Shown: positions 9,304 through 17,112 of the stretch, piece after piece
Position numbering within the stretch: the stretch's first letter is position 1
How the letters are laid out: every line of letters begins with the position of its first letter
Origin: Pectobacterium wasabiae CFBP 3304
GTDB taxonomy: Bacteria > Pseudomonadota > Gammaproteobacteria > Enterobacterales > Enterobacteriaceae
Reading direction: 5' to 3'
NCBI RefSeq assembly: GCF_001742185.1
Contig: NZ_CP015750.1
Span: 1,240,001 to 1,304,000, forward strand
DNA: 64,000 nt
The notes under the pieces: model-generated
Database searches by the model: none
What the model was told of the DNA's origin: nothing
What the model saw: only the letters and a program-made list of their open reading frames with translations
Made by a program: the position numbers and the translations under genes

Positions 9304-9339
9304 GTTCTATATAGGAAACCATAGTTTTATATATAGAAC
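9304..9339 (+). promoter_or_regulatory. Inverted repeat overlapping the IclR-gene leader
   Basis: GTTCTATATA (9304-9313) and TATATAGAAC (9330-9339) form a perfect 10-bp inverted repeat with a 16-nt spacer, ending 3 nt before the ATG of the regulator gene. A smaller imperfect repeat (GGAAAC..GTTTTA) lies between the arms. The position suggests an autoregulatory operator. No ribosome site is visible at the start, so weak or leaderless translation is possible. A weak CRP-like half site (TGTGATC at 9260) lies upstream. Confidence 0.5.
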
Positions 9340-9342
9340 ACC

Positions 9343-10131
9343 ATGAATATATTCCAACAACTCGAACACAGTAAAGCGCCTGCGGCGGTCCGTTTAGTGA
9401 TGATTATTGACTACATTGCCAAACGTGACGAAGCCAGTTTCACTGAGATATGTACTGACTTGTCTATTCCAAAAAGCAGCGTACATCATCTATTGGAAGT
9501 GCTGGTGATCACACAGCTATTACGCCAGCGTGCTGACGGGCGTTATGTGTTGGGGTTGAGACTGTTTGAACTAGGTGGTCTGGTAATAAAGAATATTGAT
9601 CTGCGTAAAGATACGATTAACTTTATGCATGAACTGGTCAAAGAAACGGAATTGACCTGCCATCTTGGTATTCTGGACGGCGACAATGGTTTCTTCCTGA
9701 GTAAAGTGGAATCTCCCAAGGCCATTGTAAAAACATCCTGGGAAGGTAAGAAAATCATTTTTAACCGTATGTCTCTGGGAAAAGTGCTCATAGCCTGGCT
9801 ACCACAGGACAGAATTGAATCGCTGATTGCCAGTTGCACCTTTGAGTATTTAACGCCCCGAACCATTACCAATAAAGAAGATTTCTTACAACACCTGAAA
9901 ACCGTTAAAGAACAAGGCTGGGCAATAGATGACGGTGAAGATATAGAAGAAATCTGCTGTATGGCGGCTCCAATCTTTAATCAGGATGGTGAAGTGATTG
10001 CTGCTATCGGCGTTAATGGTATGCAATCGCAATATGCTAATGGAAAAAAAGAGAAGCATCTGGCGAGCCTGATTAAAACCAGCAAGGCTATCACCGCCCA
10101 TATTAATAGCCGGAGCATTGATAGCAGATAA
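9343..10131 (+). CDS. IclR-family transcriptional regulator
   Basis: 262 aa. The N-terminal winged helix-turn-helix (residues about 10-75: VRLVMIIDYIAKRDEASFTEICTDLSIPKSSVHHLLEVL) is followed by an IclR effector domain (ETELTCHLGILDGDNGFFLSKVESP, RMSLGKVLIAWLP, GWAIDDGEDIEEICCMAAPIFNQDGEVIAAIGVNG). It differs clearly from KdgR, the global pectinolysis repressor of the same family. It stands upstream of kdgT-kduI in the same direction, separated by 358 nt, so these genes are its likeliest targets. The effector is probably a keto-deoxy sugar acid, by inference only. Confidence 0.88.
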   Translation: MNIFQQLEHSKAPAAVRLVMIIDYIAKRDEASFTEICTDLSIPKSSVHHLLEVLVITQLLRQRADGRYVLGLRLFELGGLVIKNIDLRKDTINFMHELVKETELTCHLGILDGDNGFFLSKVESPKAIVKTSWEGKKIIFNRMSLGKVLIAWLPQDRIESLIASCTFEYLTPRTITNKEDFLQHLKTVKEQGWAIDDGEDIEEICCMAAPIFNQDGEVIAAIGVNGMQSQYANGKKEKHLASLIKTSKAITAHINSRSIDSR

Positions 10132-10489
10132 GATATTTTTATTAAACAGCTACAGATAATTTCAATTTATCATTGATTGAAATTCATATAGCAACAGTCA
10201 CGCAAAAACTAGCGTGACGAATATGTCACGACATCATTACCGGTAAAAGCTAACCAGGCATTACGGGAAGGATTTCTATCACCTAAAAAACATTAAAGAA
10301 CACAGAGTCATTAAGGTGAAGAAAAAACGCATTATCAACTTTATAATAAGGACGACCATCTTCAATAACTAATGAAATGGGGTAGTAACACACTCGTTAT
10401 TATTTCCTTCTATTTATTTTTATAAAAAACCTCTCTGTCTTCATTGACGGCGGGACAAGTATATTTTATTTTTTACAATCAGGACTATT
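10132..10489 (+). promoter_or_regulatory. Intergenic region before kdgT with two inverted repeats
   Basis: No gene was found. AATTTCAAT (10158-10166) and ATTGAAATT (10176-10184) form a perfect 9-bp repeat with a 9-nt spacer. GTCACGC (10197-10203) and GCGTGAC (10212-10218) form a 7-bp stem, and a further GTCACG follows at 10225. These may be operators for the upstream IclR protein or the end of its transcript. I found no good KdgR box. The kdgT ribosome site AGGA lies just before its ATG. Confidence 0.4.
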
Positions 10490-11446
10490 ATGAAAATCAA
10501 ACAAGCTATTGATAAAATCCCTGGGGGATTAATGCTGGTTCCGCTCTTTTTGGGCGCGTTCTGTAATACCTTTACGCCGGGGGCTGGAAAATATTTAGGT
10601 TCGTTCAGTAACGGCCTGATTACCGGCACGATCCCGATTCTGGCCGTCTGGTTTTTCTGCATGGGCGCATCCATTGAGCTTAAAGCAACGGGCTCGATGC
10701 TGAGAAAATCAGGTGTTCTGGTGGTGACAAAACTCGCCACCGCCTGGGTTGTCGCGCTGATCGCGGGCGCATTCTTGCCGGGAGATGGCATCCAAAACGG
10801 CATGCTGGCAGGGATCTCCGTTCTTGCGCTGGTCGCGGCAATGGACATGACGAACGGCGGGCTGTATGCCGCATTGATGAACCAATACGGTTCGAAAGAA
10901 GAAGCCGGTGCCTTCGTGCTGATGTCTCTGGAATCCGGCCCGCTGATGACGATGGCTATTCTGGGTGCCAGCGGTATCGCGACCTTTGAACCTCAGCTAT
11001 TTGTCGGCGCCGTACTGCCTTTCCTGATTGGCTTTACGTTGGGCAACCTGGATCCGGATTTGAGAAAGCTGTTCGGTAATTCAGTACAAACCCTGATCCC
11101 TTTCTTCGCCTTTGCGTTGGGCAACACCATTAATTTATCGGTGATCCTCCAAACGGGCTTCGCAGGGATCTTCCTCGGCGTACTGGTGATTATTGTTACC
11201 GGCATTCCATTGATTTTAGCGGATAAATTTATTGGCGGCGGTAATGGAACCGCGGGTGTGGCCGCATCCAGCAGCGCGGGAGCCGCCGTCGCGACGCCTC
11301 TGCTGATCGCGAATATGGCACCAGAATTCGCTCCCGTCGCTCAACAGGCGACAGCGTTAGTCGCCACCAGCGTCATTGTGACGTCAATATTGGTGCCCAT
11401 CATTACGGCATTATGGGCAAAACGCTTTTCACCTAAACACGCATAA
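10490..11446 (+). CDS. kdgT: 2-keto-3-deoxygluconate permease KdgT
   Basis: 318 aa integral membrane protein of about ten helices, close to E. coli KdgT over its whole length. It imports 2-keto-3-deoxygluconate, an end product of pectin breakdown, with a proton. Family stretches include [88 protein letters not shown] and the glycine-rich [25 protein letters not shown]. kduI starts 12 nt downstream with its own AAAGG ribosome site, so the two form an operon. Confidence 0.96.
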   Translation: MKIKQAIDKIPGGLMLVPLFLGAFCNTFTPGAGKYLGSFSNGLITGTIPILAVWFFCMGASIELKATGSMLRKSGVLVVTKLATAWVVALIAGAFLPGDGIQNGMLAGISVLALVAAMDMTNGGLYAALMNQYGSKEEAGAFVLMSLESGPLMTMAILGASGIATFEPQLFVGAVLPFLIGFTLGNLDPDLRKLFGNSVQTLIPFFAFALGNTINLSVILQTGFAGIFLGVLVIIVTGIPLILADKFIGGGNGTAGVAASSSAGAAVATPLLIANMAPEFAPVAQQATALVATSVIVTSILVPIITALWAKRFSPKHA

Positions 11447-11458
11447 AAAGGTAGCAAA

Positions 11459-12295
11459 ATGGACGTAAGACAAAGTGTACACAGTGAGCATGCGAAAACG
11501 CTTGATACCACCGAACTGAGAAAGAAATTTCTCATTGAGAAGATATTTACGCCAAACCACTACACCATGACTTACAGCCACATCGACCGTATTGTTGTGG
11601 GCGGGATCATGCCAGTAGATGGCGAGATAACGTTTGATGACGGCATCGGTAAACAATTTGGCGTGAACTATTTTCTTGAGCGACGCGAACTGGGGCTGAT
11701 CAACATCGGTGGTCCGGCAAAAATCGTTATCGACGGCACAAGCTATCAGGTTGGCAACGAGGAAGCGCTCTATGTCGGCAAGGGAGCTAAGGCCTTAGCC
11801 TTTAGTAGCCTCGACAAGGCTAAACCAGCCAAACTGTATTATAACAGCGCACCAGCGCATGCCGTTTACCCAACACGCATCATCACACAGGATGACGCGA
11901 TAAAAGCGCCGTTGGGAGATGTCACGACCTGCAACAAACGGACTATTTGCAAGTATCTGGTGCCAGAAGTGGTGGATACTTGCCAACTGAGCATGGGATT
12001 AACGCGTTTGGCAGAAGGCAGCAACTGGAATTCAATGCCAACTCATACCCATGAGCGCAGAATGGAGGTTTACTTCTATTTTGACATGGCGGAAGACACC
12101 ATTGTTTTCCATATGATGGGTGAACCCCATGAAACGCGCCATCTGGTGATGCATAACGAGCAGGCGGTGATCTCTCCAAGCTGGTCGATTCACACCGGCG
12201 TTGGCACCAAAAACTATGCCTTTATTTGGGGCATGATCGGCGAAAACCTGACGTTTGACGATATGGATCATATCGCGATGCTGGATTTACGCTAA
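11459..12295 (+). CDS. kduI: 4-deoxy-L-threo-5-hexosulose-uronate ketol-isomerase KduI
   Basis: 278 aa, the family length. It isomerises 5-keto-4-deoxyuronate to 2,5-diketo-3-deoxygluconate in pectin catabolism. It begins [25 protein letters not shown] and has the zinc-site region [20 protein letters not shown] and the C-terminal [17 protein letters not shown] with the last His ligand. It is coupled to kdgT. kduD, next to kduI in E. coli, is not adjacent here, so another copy of the kduI-kduD pair may exist elsewhere. Confidence 0.95.
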   Translation: MDVRQSVHSEHAKTLDTTELRKKFLIEKIFTPNHYTMTYSHIDRIVVGGIMPVDGEITFDDGIGKQFGVNYFLERRELGLINIGGPAKIVIDGTSYQVGNEEALYVGKGAKALAFSSLDKAKPAKLYYNSAPAHAVYPTRIITQDDAIKAPLGDVTTCNKRTICKYLVPEVVDTCQLSMGLTRLAEGSNWNSMPTHTHERRMEVYFYFDMAEDTIVFHMMGEPHETRHLVMHNEQAVISPSWSIHTGVGTKNYAFIWGMIGENLTFDDMDHIAMLDLR

Positions 12296-12331
12296 TCCCT
12301 TTCGGCGTGATGCCAAAAGAGTAAAATGCAG

Positions 12332-12359
12332 CAGGGTGAACCATGTTCACCCTGTTTTT
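12332..12359 (+). terminator. Terminator of kdgT-kduI
   Basis: CAGGGTGAAC (12332-12341) and GTTCACCCTG (12345-12354) form a perfect 10-bp stem with a 3-nt loop, followed by TTTTT. It lies between convergent genes and may also slow transcription from the other side. Confidence 0.9.
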
Positions 12360-12367
12360 ATTTAGCG

Positions 12368-12922
12368 TCAGTAATCCAGTTCTACTGGCACAGGGTAATC
12401 CTGCAATTTCGCCGCCCCGCCCAACGCTTCACGAATGGTGGCCGAATAGCGTGTAGTTCCCACGCCACCAACCAGATTATCCAGCTCGCTAAAGGCAAAG
12501 CGTAGCGCCCGGTTATGCGCCCAGTTCTCCAGTGGCGTTAAACGATACGTAAAATACACTACCGTCAGTTCCTGATTCACGCGATCGACTTTCTCAATAC
12601 TCTCCACCTGCATCCTGCCGTAACACAGGTCACCGAACTGACGCCAGTTCTTATCCCCTATAGGCGATAAACGATATACCGTGCTGGTTCCTTCCGGCGT
12701 GGCATAGGCCAGACCAGCGTCTACCAGTGCGTGCAAACGCCCACGGTTCCAAGGCGCATCACCTTTAGGGCTATGCACCGGCCACTGCTTCTCGCCCAGG
12801 CACAAAGGTGACCCGGCATCAAAGAAATCCTGTACCCGCTGCTGATAATCCTGCTCGCTAAGCTGTGCCAGTGCCCCGAAAGGCGACAGTAGCCCTACTG
12901 CGATTAGTATCGACGTTTTCAT
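12368..12922 (-). CDS. Secreted protein of unknown function
   Basis: 184 aa. A signal peptide is clear (MKTSILIAVGLLSPFGALA, cleavage before QLSEQDYQ), so the mature protein is periplasmic or exported. There are two Cys in the mature part (SPLCLGEKQW and DLCYGRM) that could form a disulfide. I do not recognise the family. Its ATG overlaps the stop of the upstream CarG-like gene by 4 nt, so it is the last gene of a three-gene operon of exported proteins and probably works with them. Confidence 0.75.
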   Translation of the reverse strand: MKTSILIAVGLLSPFGALAQLSEQDYQQRVQDFFDAGSPLCLGEKQWPVHSPKGDAPWNRGRLHALVDAGLAYATPEGTSTVYRLSPIGDKNWRQFGDLCYGRMQVESIEKVDRVNQELTVVYFTYRLTPLENWAHNRALRFAFSELDNLVGGVGTTRYSATIREALGGAAKLQDYPVPVELDY

Positions 12923-13455
12923 TTTGCTAGCATCGCCTCATTAACTTCCTTGTAGGCCTCATCAACGGATTGATAGGCATTTTGCGTTACCACGCGCTTG
13001 CGTTCTGACCATTCATACAACGGCACACCCGGATCGTCCTGCGACGAACTGAAACCGTAAATCGTCAAAATCACCTTTGCAGGATCAAATGCGTTTTCCC
13101 CTTCCTTCCTTGCCGATACCAGAAAGTAGCGACCTCCAGACAAGAACAGTTGATTATCCTGTACCAGAAAATCCGCCGCGGCAGACAGTCGATAGTCAAA
13201 CCAGGTAAATGTATTACTGTTGGCAACCGGCATAATGCTGTGTCCGCCATCCGGTCGTTGTATAAAGAACGTCAGCCCGAGATGAGGATGCGAGGTATTG
13301 TTGTCAAATTGAGCCACGACAACATAGTCTTGCCCACCGTCCTGATTCAGATCCAGTTGGTTGATGCCGTCTTTCAGCACCACGGGAGACAGCGCCGCGG
13401 CAGTGCTGCTGATGGCGCAAAACACCACCCCACCAACGAATTTATTTATCACCAC
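12919..13455 (-). CDS. Exported CarG/CpmJ-like protein
   Basis: 178 aa with a signal sequence (residues 1-22, ending SSTAAA). The mature part begins LSPVVLKDGINQLDLNQDGGQDYVVVAQFDNNTSHPHLGLTFFIQ and includes SNTFTWFDYRLSAAADFL. To my recollection these resemble the CarG/CpmJ family linked to carbapenem clusters, where CarG contributes to intrinsic carbapenem resistance. The DLNQDGGQD stretch is a FG-GAP/EF-hand-like calcium-type loop. No carbapenem synthesis genes are present, so a resistance role is only a possibility. It overlaps the SUMF1-like gene by 14 nt and the next gene by 4 nt. Confidence 0.6.
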   Translation of the reverse strand: MVINKFVGGVVFCAISSTAAALSPVVLKDGINQLDLNQDGGQDYVVVAQFDNNTSHPHLGLTFFIQRPDGGHSIMPVANSNTFTWFDYRLSAAADFLVQDNQLFLSGGRYFLVSARKEGENAFDPAKVILTIYGFSSSQDDPGVPLYEWSERKRVVTQNAYQSVDEAYKEVNEAMLAK

Positions 13456-14323
13456 GCGTCCTTACCAATCGAAAACCGATATCCGGCATGAAAAAGCCGG
13501 GCGTATGCAGATCGCAGCTTGCCAGGCTATGCGCTTGTTCCAGATAACTTCCGCCGCAAAAGTAGAACATCGTTTTGCCGCCCTCTACCGCATAGGGCTC
13601 ATTCAACCACTCAGAGACATTGCCGCTCATGTCGTAAAGACCCAGTGAATTGGGGCGCTTCGATGCCACTGGCACCGTACCAAACGATTGCTTATCCGAG
13701 GGAAAATGCGCCACGCGCTCCGGTTGTTCGCTGCCCGCATAGCGAGAACCATAAGTCGCATCCGCAAGCCCCTTCTTGCCCCCTCGGGCCGCTATTTGCC
13801 ATTCCGCCAGCGTCGGCAAGCGGTAACCCGATGCCTGCGGATCTTCACGTATGAGCTTGTCATTATCGTCTTCTGGTACACGCTTCAGCGTCTTACCGTC
13901 AATGGTGAGGTAACGAGGTTGCCGTTGCTGCCGTTCGCTGAGTGCGTTGGCAAAAATTACCGCATCCCACCATGAAACATTGGTGACAGGGTGCTGCCCA
14001 CCATCCTGTTCAGGCGACAGGCAATCTTCAAACGTCGCGCCATTACAGCCACCGCTAAGCTGATAGCCGTGCGCTTCCGCCCAGTCTTGCAACGCATGGT
14101 ACTGCTGATAGGTGATTTCTGTTTGCGTCATGGAAAAGGAGGGAATCGACGTGTTGGCATGGGCCGCATAGTCTTCTGGGCCAAAGACGGAACCCACGTA
14201 AAAATTGCCACCGTCGACATTAATTTCCGTCATCCCGTTAATCTTAACTTCCGTAACGGGTAGCGCTGCGACAGGCTGTAGCACTAAACACAGCCCCAAA
14301 AAGGTAAAACCGTTCTTTAACAT
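13442..14323 (-). CDS. Exported SUMF1/formylglycine-generating-fold protein
   Basis: 293 aa. A signal peptide (MLKNGFTFLGLCLVLQPVAALP) precedes a SUMF1-type domain. Visible are GGNFYVGSVFGPEDYAAH, SFSMTQTEITYQQYHALQDW, HPVTNVSWWDAVIFANAL, YRLPTLAEWQIAARGG, NSLGLYDMSGNVSEWLNEPY, YFCGGSYLEQA and DIGFRLVR. In this superfamily some members oxidise a sulfatase Cys to formylglycine, but most bacterial ones have other roles and no sulfatase is nearby. It is first in an operon with the CarG-like and unknown exported proteins, so it may modify or bind one of them in the periplasm. Confidence 0.82.
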   Translation of the reverse strand: MLKNGFTFLGLCLVLQPVAALPVTEVKINGMTEINVDGGNFYVGSVFGPEDYAAHANTSIPSFSMTQTEITYQQYHALQDWAEAHGYQLSGGCNGATFEDCLSPEQDGGQHPVTNVSWWDAVIFANALSERQQRQPRYLTIDGKTLKRVPEDDNDKLIREDPQASGYRLPTLAEWQIAARGGKKGLADATYGSRYAGSEQPERVAHFPSDKQSFGTVPVASKRPNSLGLYDMSGNVSEWLNEPYAVEGGKTMFYFCGGSYLEQAHSLASCDLHTPGFFMPDIGFRLVRTRGDK

Positions 14324-14538
14324 AACAATCCGTGTTGACCGTACCGAGGAGAGAACATCATTTGCTTACTCGTAGCCGGAGTATATGACGCTGCCTACGG
14401 TTTGAGCTAGCCATAGAACAAGCTTTTCATGGTATTAGCGGTTCGAACGGGGTCTACAGGTGGGGAAAAACAGCATCGGACGCCAAAACAACGCGCCCGA
14501 TGTCAATACGGCTTAGCGTAGCGAATGAGTCAACACAT

Positions 14539-14550
14539 TGAGTCGACTCA
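14539..14550. repeat. 12-bp perfect palindrome after the permease gene
   Basis: TGAGTCGACTCA sits 14 nt beyond the permease stop. It is nested in a longer imperfect inverted repeat (GCGAATGAGTC ... GACTCACTTGTTCGC), which could fold at the 3' end of the operon mRNA. No T-run follows, so it is not assigned as a terminator. Confidence 0.3.
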
Positions 14551-14564
14551 CTTGTTCGCCACAC

Positions 14565-15923
14565 TTATTCACCACGCAGCGCCGTGGCGGGAGACTGCCG
14601 GTAAGACAGCATCGCCGGGATCGTGAGGACGACAGCGGCAACCAGCAATAGAAGCAGAATGAAGTGAATATCTTCCCATTCCAGCGTCACTGGCAGGACA
14701 AAGCCGCTTTTCTCGCTCATGACCACCGCAATCGCCCGTGCCGCAAGGTAGCCCAAACCGACACCCAGCAGCACGCCGACACTCACCAGCGACATCAGCC
14801 CGCTCCAGATCAGCGTAAAAATGCCGTAGCGCGGTGCGCCAAACGCACGGAGTGCACCAATCTGTTTCTGCCGCTGCCGCAGGTGGATAACTGCCACCAT
14901 CGCCACCGCCACGCCCACCAATCCCTGTGTCCCTAGTGAGATATAGGTCAGCAGTTCGCGGATATCACCCAGCATTGAGTACAGCTTCACCAGCACTTCG
15001 CCGGGGAACACCGCCAGCGTCGTGTTGCTGCGATACAGCGAACGCAGTTGATAAGCACCCGCGATTGTTTTTGGTTTCACAACAATTGCAGGCAGCCCCG
15101 CTTGATGTTTGTGCTCGTGCGCTTCCACATCGTGATGATCGTCATCATGTGCAGCCGTAGCCGGATGCGTAGCTTCATCATGATGATCTTCACCTTCAGA
15201 ATGAGGTTCCTCATCAGGTGAATGTGCCACGCCAGCATCGTCGTGATGTTCATCTTCGTGATCGTGGCCGTGCTCATCGTGATGCGCATCATCTGCATCA
15301 TGCGGTGGATGGATCCCATGCACCCGCCACACGGCATTTACCGGCACCAGAATCGCTTTATCCCATGCGCTGCCGTCCGCGGGTAACACGCCGACAACGG
15401 TATAGATGACATTATCGTGCGCGTGCGCCCCTTCCGTTCCTACCTGACCATGAATGGGGCTAAATGTGCTCCCCACCGTCAGACCCGTTTGTGCGCCGAC
15501 CACAGCCTCAAAACCGTCGTTGAACAAGCGTCCGGCGGTGAGCTGTCGCTTGCCGTTATCCGTGACCAGCGGCGGCGTGGTGCCGATAATCGGCATCCCC
15601 TGATAGAAATCACCGAACGCAACCGGAGCCGCCCAGGCCACCAGCGGATTCTTCTCCAGATCGGTTAACACCTGCGCGGGAATCAACGTCAGCGCAGAAG
15701 GTTGCAAAAACACGGATGACAACACCAGTTGTGTTTCGCTTCCCGGCGCACCGATCACCAAATCAAAACGATCGGCGGCCTTAGCGCTGCCCATGCGTAA
15801 TGCTCTTTCCTGCAAACTCACCGAAATACTTAATGCTGTCGCCACCGCGATCAGCAACACCACGACCAGCACACCCGGCCATAGCCGACGCCAGTCGACC
15901 CAGATAAGACGCCATGGGATCAT
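14565..15923 (-). CDS. FtsX-like ABC transporter permease with a His-rich loop
   Basis: 452 aa with one N-terminal and three C-terminal membrane segments, the MacB/FtsX layout. The large periplasmic part contains a His/Asp/Glu-rich stretch at about residues 205-275 (repeats such as HHDEHGHDHEDEHHDD), typical of metal-handling proteins. The C-terminal FtsX domain begins VLVKLYSMLGDIRELLTYISLG and ends SYRQSPATALRGE. The start overlaps the ATPase gene by 4 nt. The ATPase, this permease and the small thiol-motif protein resemble, as I recall, the zinc-responsive PA4064-PA4066 set of Pseudomonas aeruginosa. A role in zinc handling is an inference. Confidence 0.82.
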   Translation of the reverse strand: MIPWRLIWVDWRRLWPGVLVVVLLIAVATALSISVSLQERALRMGSAKAADRFDLVIGAPGSETQLVLSSVFLQPSALTLIPAQVLTDLEKNPLVAWAAPVAFGDFYQGMPIIGTTPPLVTDNGKRQLTAGRLFNDGFEAVVGAQTGLTVGSTFSPIHGQVGTEGAHAHDNVIYTVVGVLPADGSAWDKAILVPVNAVWRVHGIHPPHDADDAHHDEHGHDHEDEHHDDAGVAHSPDEEPHSEGEDHHDEATHPATAAHDDDHHDVEAHEHKHQAGLPAIVVKPKTIAGAYQLRSLYRSNTTLAVFPGEVLVKLYSMLGDIRELLTYISLGTQGLVGVAVAMVAVIHLRQRQKQIGALRAFGAPRYGIFTLIWSGLMSLVSVGVLLGVGLGYLAARAIAVVMSEKSGFVLPVTLEWEDIHFILLLLLVAAVVLTIPAMLSYRQSPATALRGE

Positions 15924-16618
15924 GCACGATCCTCCAGATAGGGCTTGTCCGCCACGAGGCGTCCTTTTTCCAGTTGAATGCAGCGTGACATCTGTGAAGC
16001 CAGACGCGCATCGTGCGTAATGGCGATCAGCGTTGCACGACTCTCGCGCGCCAGCGTCACCAGCAGGTCAGCAATCTGCTCACCGCTCTGTGCATCCAAA
16101 CTGGCAGTTGGCTCATCGGCGACGATGATGTCCGGTTTGCTGAGCAAGGCTCTTGCTACCGCAACCCGCTGCTTTTCACCGCGTGATAACACCTCGACCG
16201 GGCGTTTCCCCGTATCCAGTCCTACCTGTGCCAGCAAGTCTACCGCCCGCTGCCTGAGCAACGCCGGTATCCGCCAGTGGTGAAACTGTGCAGGCAGCAA
16301 GACGTTCTCGATGGCATTCAGGCCGGGGAAAAGATGGAAGTCCTGCATCACCAGCCCGATGTGCTGCGCACGCCAGCGGTCACGTTCCGCTTCGTTCAAC
16401 TGCCAGATGTCCTGGTTTTCCCACTGCACCTGACCTGTTCCACTGTGATCCATACCGGTGATAGCATTGACCAGCGTGGTCTTACCGGAGCCAGAAGGCC
16501 CCATCACCGCTACCCGTTCACCGGCACCAATAGACAGTGCGGGAATATCCAGCACGGCCTCTGATGTATCGGGGAAGGTCACACTCAAGTGTTGAATCAA
16601 TAATTCAGCCATCGGCAC
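15920..16618 (-). CDS. ABC transporter ATP-binding protein (MacB/LolD-like)
   Basis: 232 aa. The Walker A motif GPSGSGKTT is at about residue 40, Q-loop LVMQDFHLFPGLNAIENVL, signature LSRGEKQRVAVARALL (Arg in place of the usual second Gly), Walker B IIVADEPTASLD and H-loop AITHDARLA. It pairs with the FtsX-like permease (4-nt overlap). Such pairs often work by mechanotransmission rather than transport through a pore. It begins 2 nt after the preceding gene's stop, so all are co-translated. Confidence 0.92.
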   Translation of the reverse strand: MPMAELLIQHLSVTFPDTSEAVLDIPALSIGAGERVAVMGPSGSGKTTLVNAITGMDHSGTGQVQWENQDIWQLNEAERDRWRAQHIGLVMQDFHLFPGLNAIENVLLPAQFHHWRIPALLRQRAVDLLAQVGLDTGKRPVEVLSRGEKQRVAVARALLSKPDIIVADEPTASLDAQSGEQIADLLVTLARESRATLIAITHDARLASQMSRCIQLEKGRLVADKPYLEDRA

Positions 16619-16620
16619 TC

Positions 16621-17100
16621 CTAAAGGGTATCGAACGTGGCTTCACGCAGCCGTAACAGACTGACAAAACCCGTTTCGGGATCGGTCCACGATCCATGCT
16701 CCAGCACCCCTTCCACCTCAATCATGGTGTTGTTCTGTACGAAGGTCTGACGCTTGGCGAGATAGACGACAACGATGTCTTCTGGCCAGTCCGCATCGGA
16801 CGAGCAGAAAGGACACAGCGCCATCGGCATTTTAGTTAAGACAAAGAATTGTGACTCCGCCTTGAGCGGCGGCGCCATAAAGCCGTGCATCTTTACCCGT
16901 TTACCGGAGAGTGCTTTGACGTCATTGGAGAATTCAAGACCCAGTACGCCGTAAGAGGCATACAGCTTATCGAAGGAGAGTTCAGACTGCGCAGCGTTCA
17001 CGGGGGCGATGCCGCCGAGGAGCAGCAACATCAACACCGCACGCAACCAAGAGAATAAAAGCGGGGTCGCCCCCGCTTTGCTGCATTTCGCATTATTCAT
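16621..17100 (-). CDS. Exported protein with a CPFC motif (DUF3299-like)
   Basis: 159 aa. An N-terminal signal or anchor (residues about 14-36, LLFSWLRAVLMLLLLGGIAPVNA) precedes a domain with LSGKRVKMHGFMAPPLKA, FFVLTKMPMALCPFCSSDADWPEDIVVVYL and VEGVLEHGSWTDPETGFVSLLRL. The CPFC pair could bind a metal or act as a thiol. It lies 12 nt downstream of the alkaline phosphatase and 2 nt upstream of the ATPase gene. Related proteins accompany the same type of ABC transporter in other bacteria. The biochemical role is unknown. Confidence 0.7.
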   Translation of the reverse strand: MNNAKCSKAGATPLLFSWLRAVLMLLLLGGIAPVNAAQSELSFDKLYASYGVLGLEFSNDVKALSGKRVKMHGFMAPPLKAESQFFVLTKMPMALCPFCSSDADWPEDIVVVYLAKRQTFVQNNTMIEVEGVLEHGSWTDPETGFVSLLRLREATFDTL

Positions 17101-17112
17101 AGCGTCGTAGGA

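Noticed and set aside
10132..10489. Search for a KdgR box before kdgT
   Set aside because: Only a half-like TAATGAAAT was found; no symmetrical match to the KdgR pattern.
15077..15409. His/Met-rich frames overlapping the permease gene
   Set aside because: They are other-frame readings of the His-rich codons of the FtsX-like permease.
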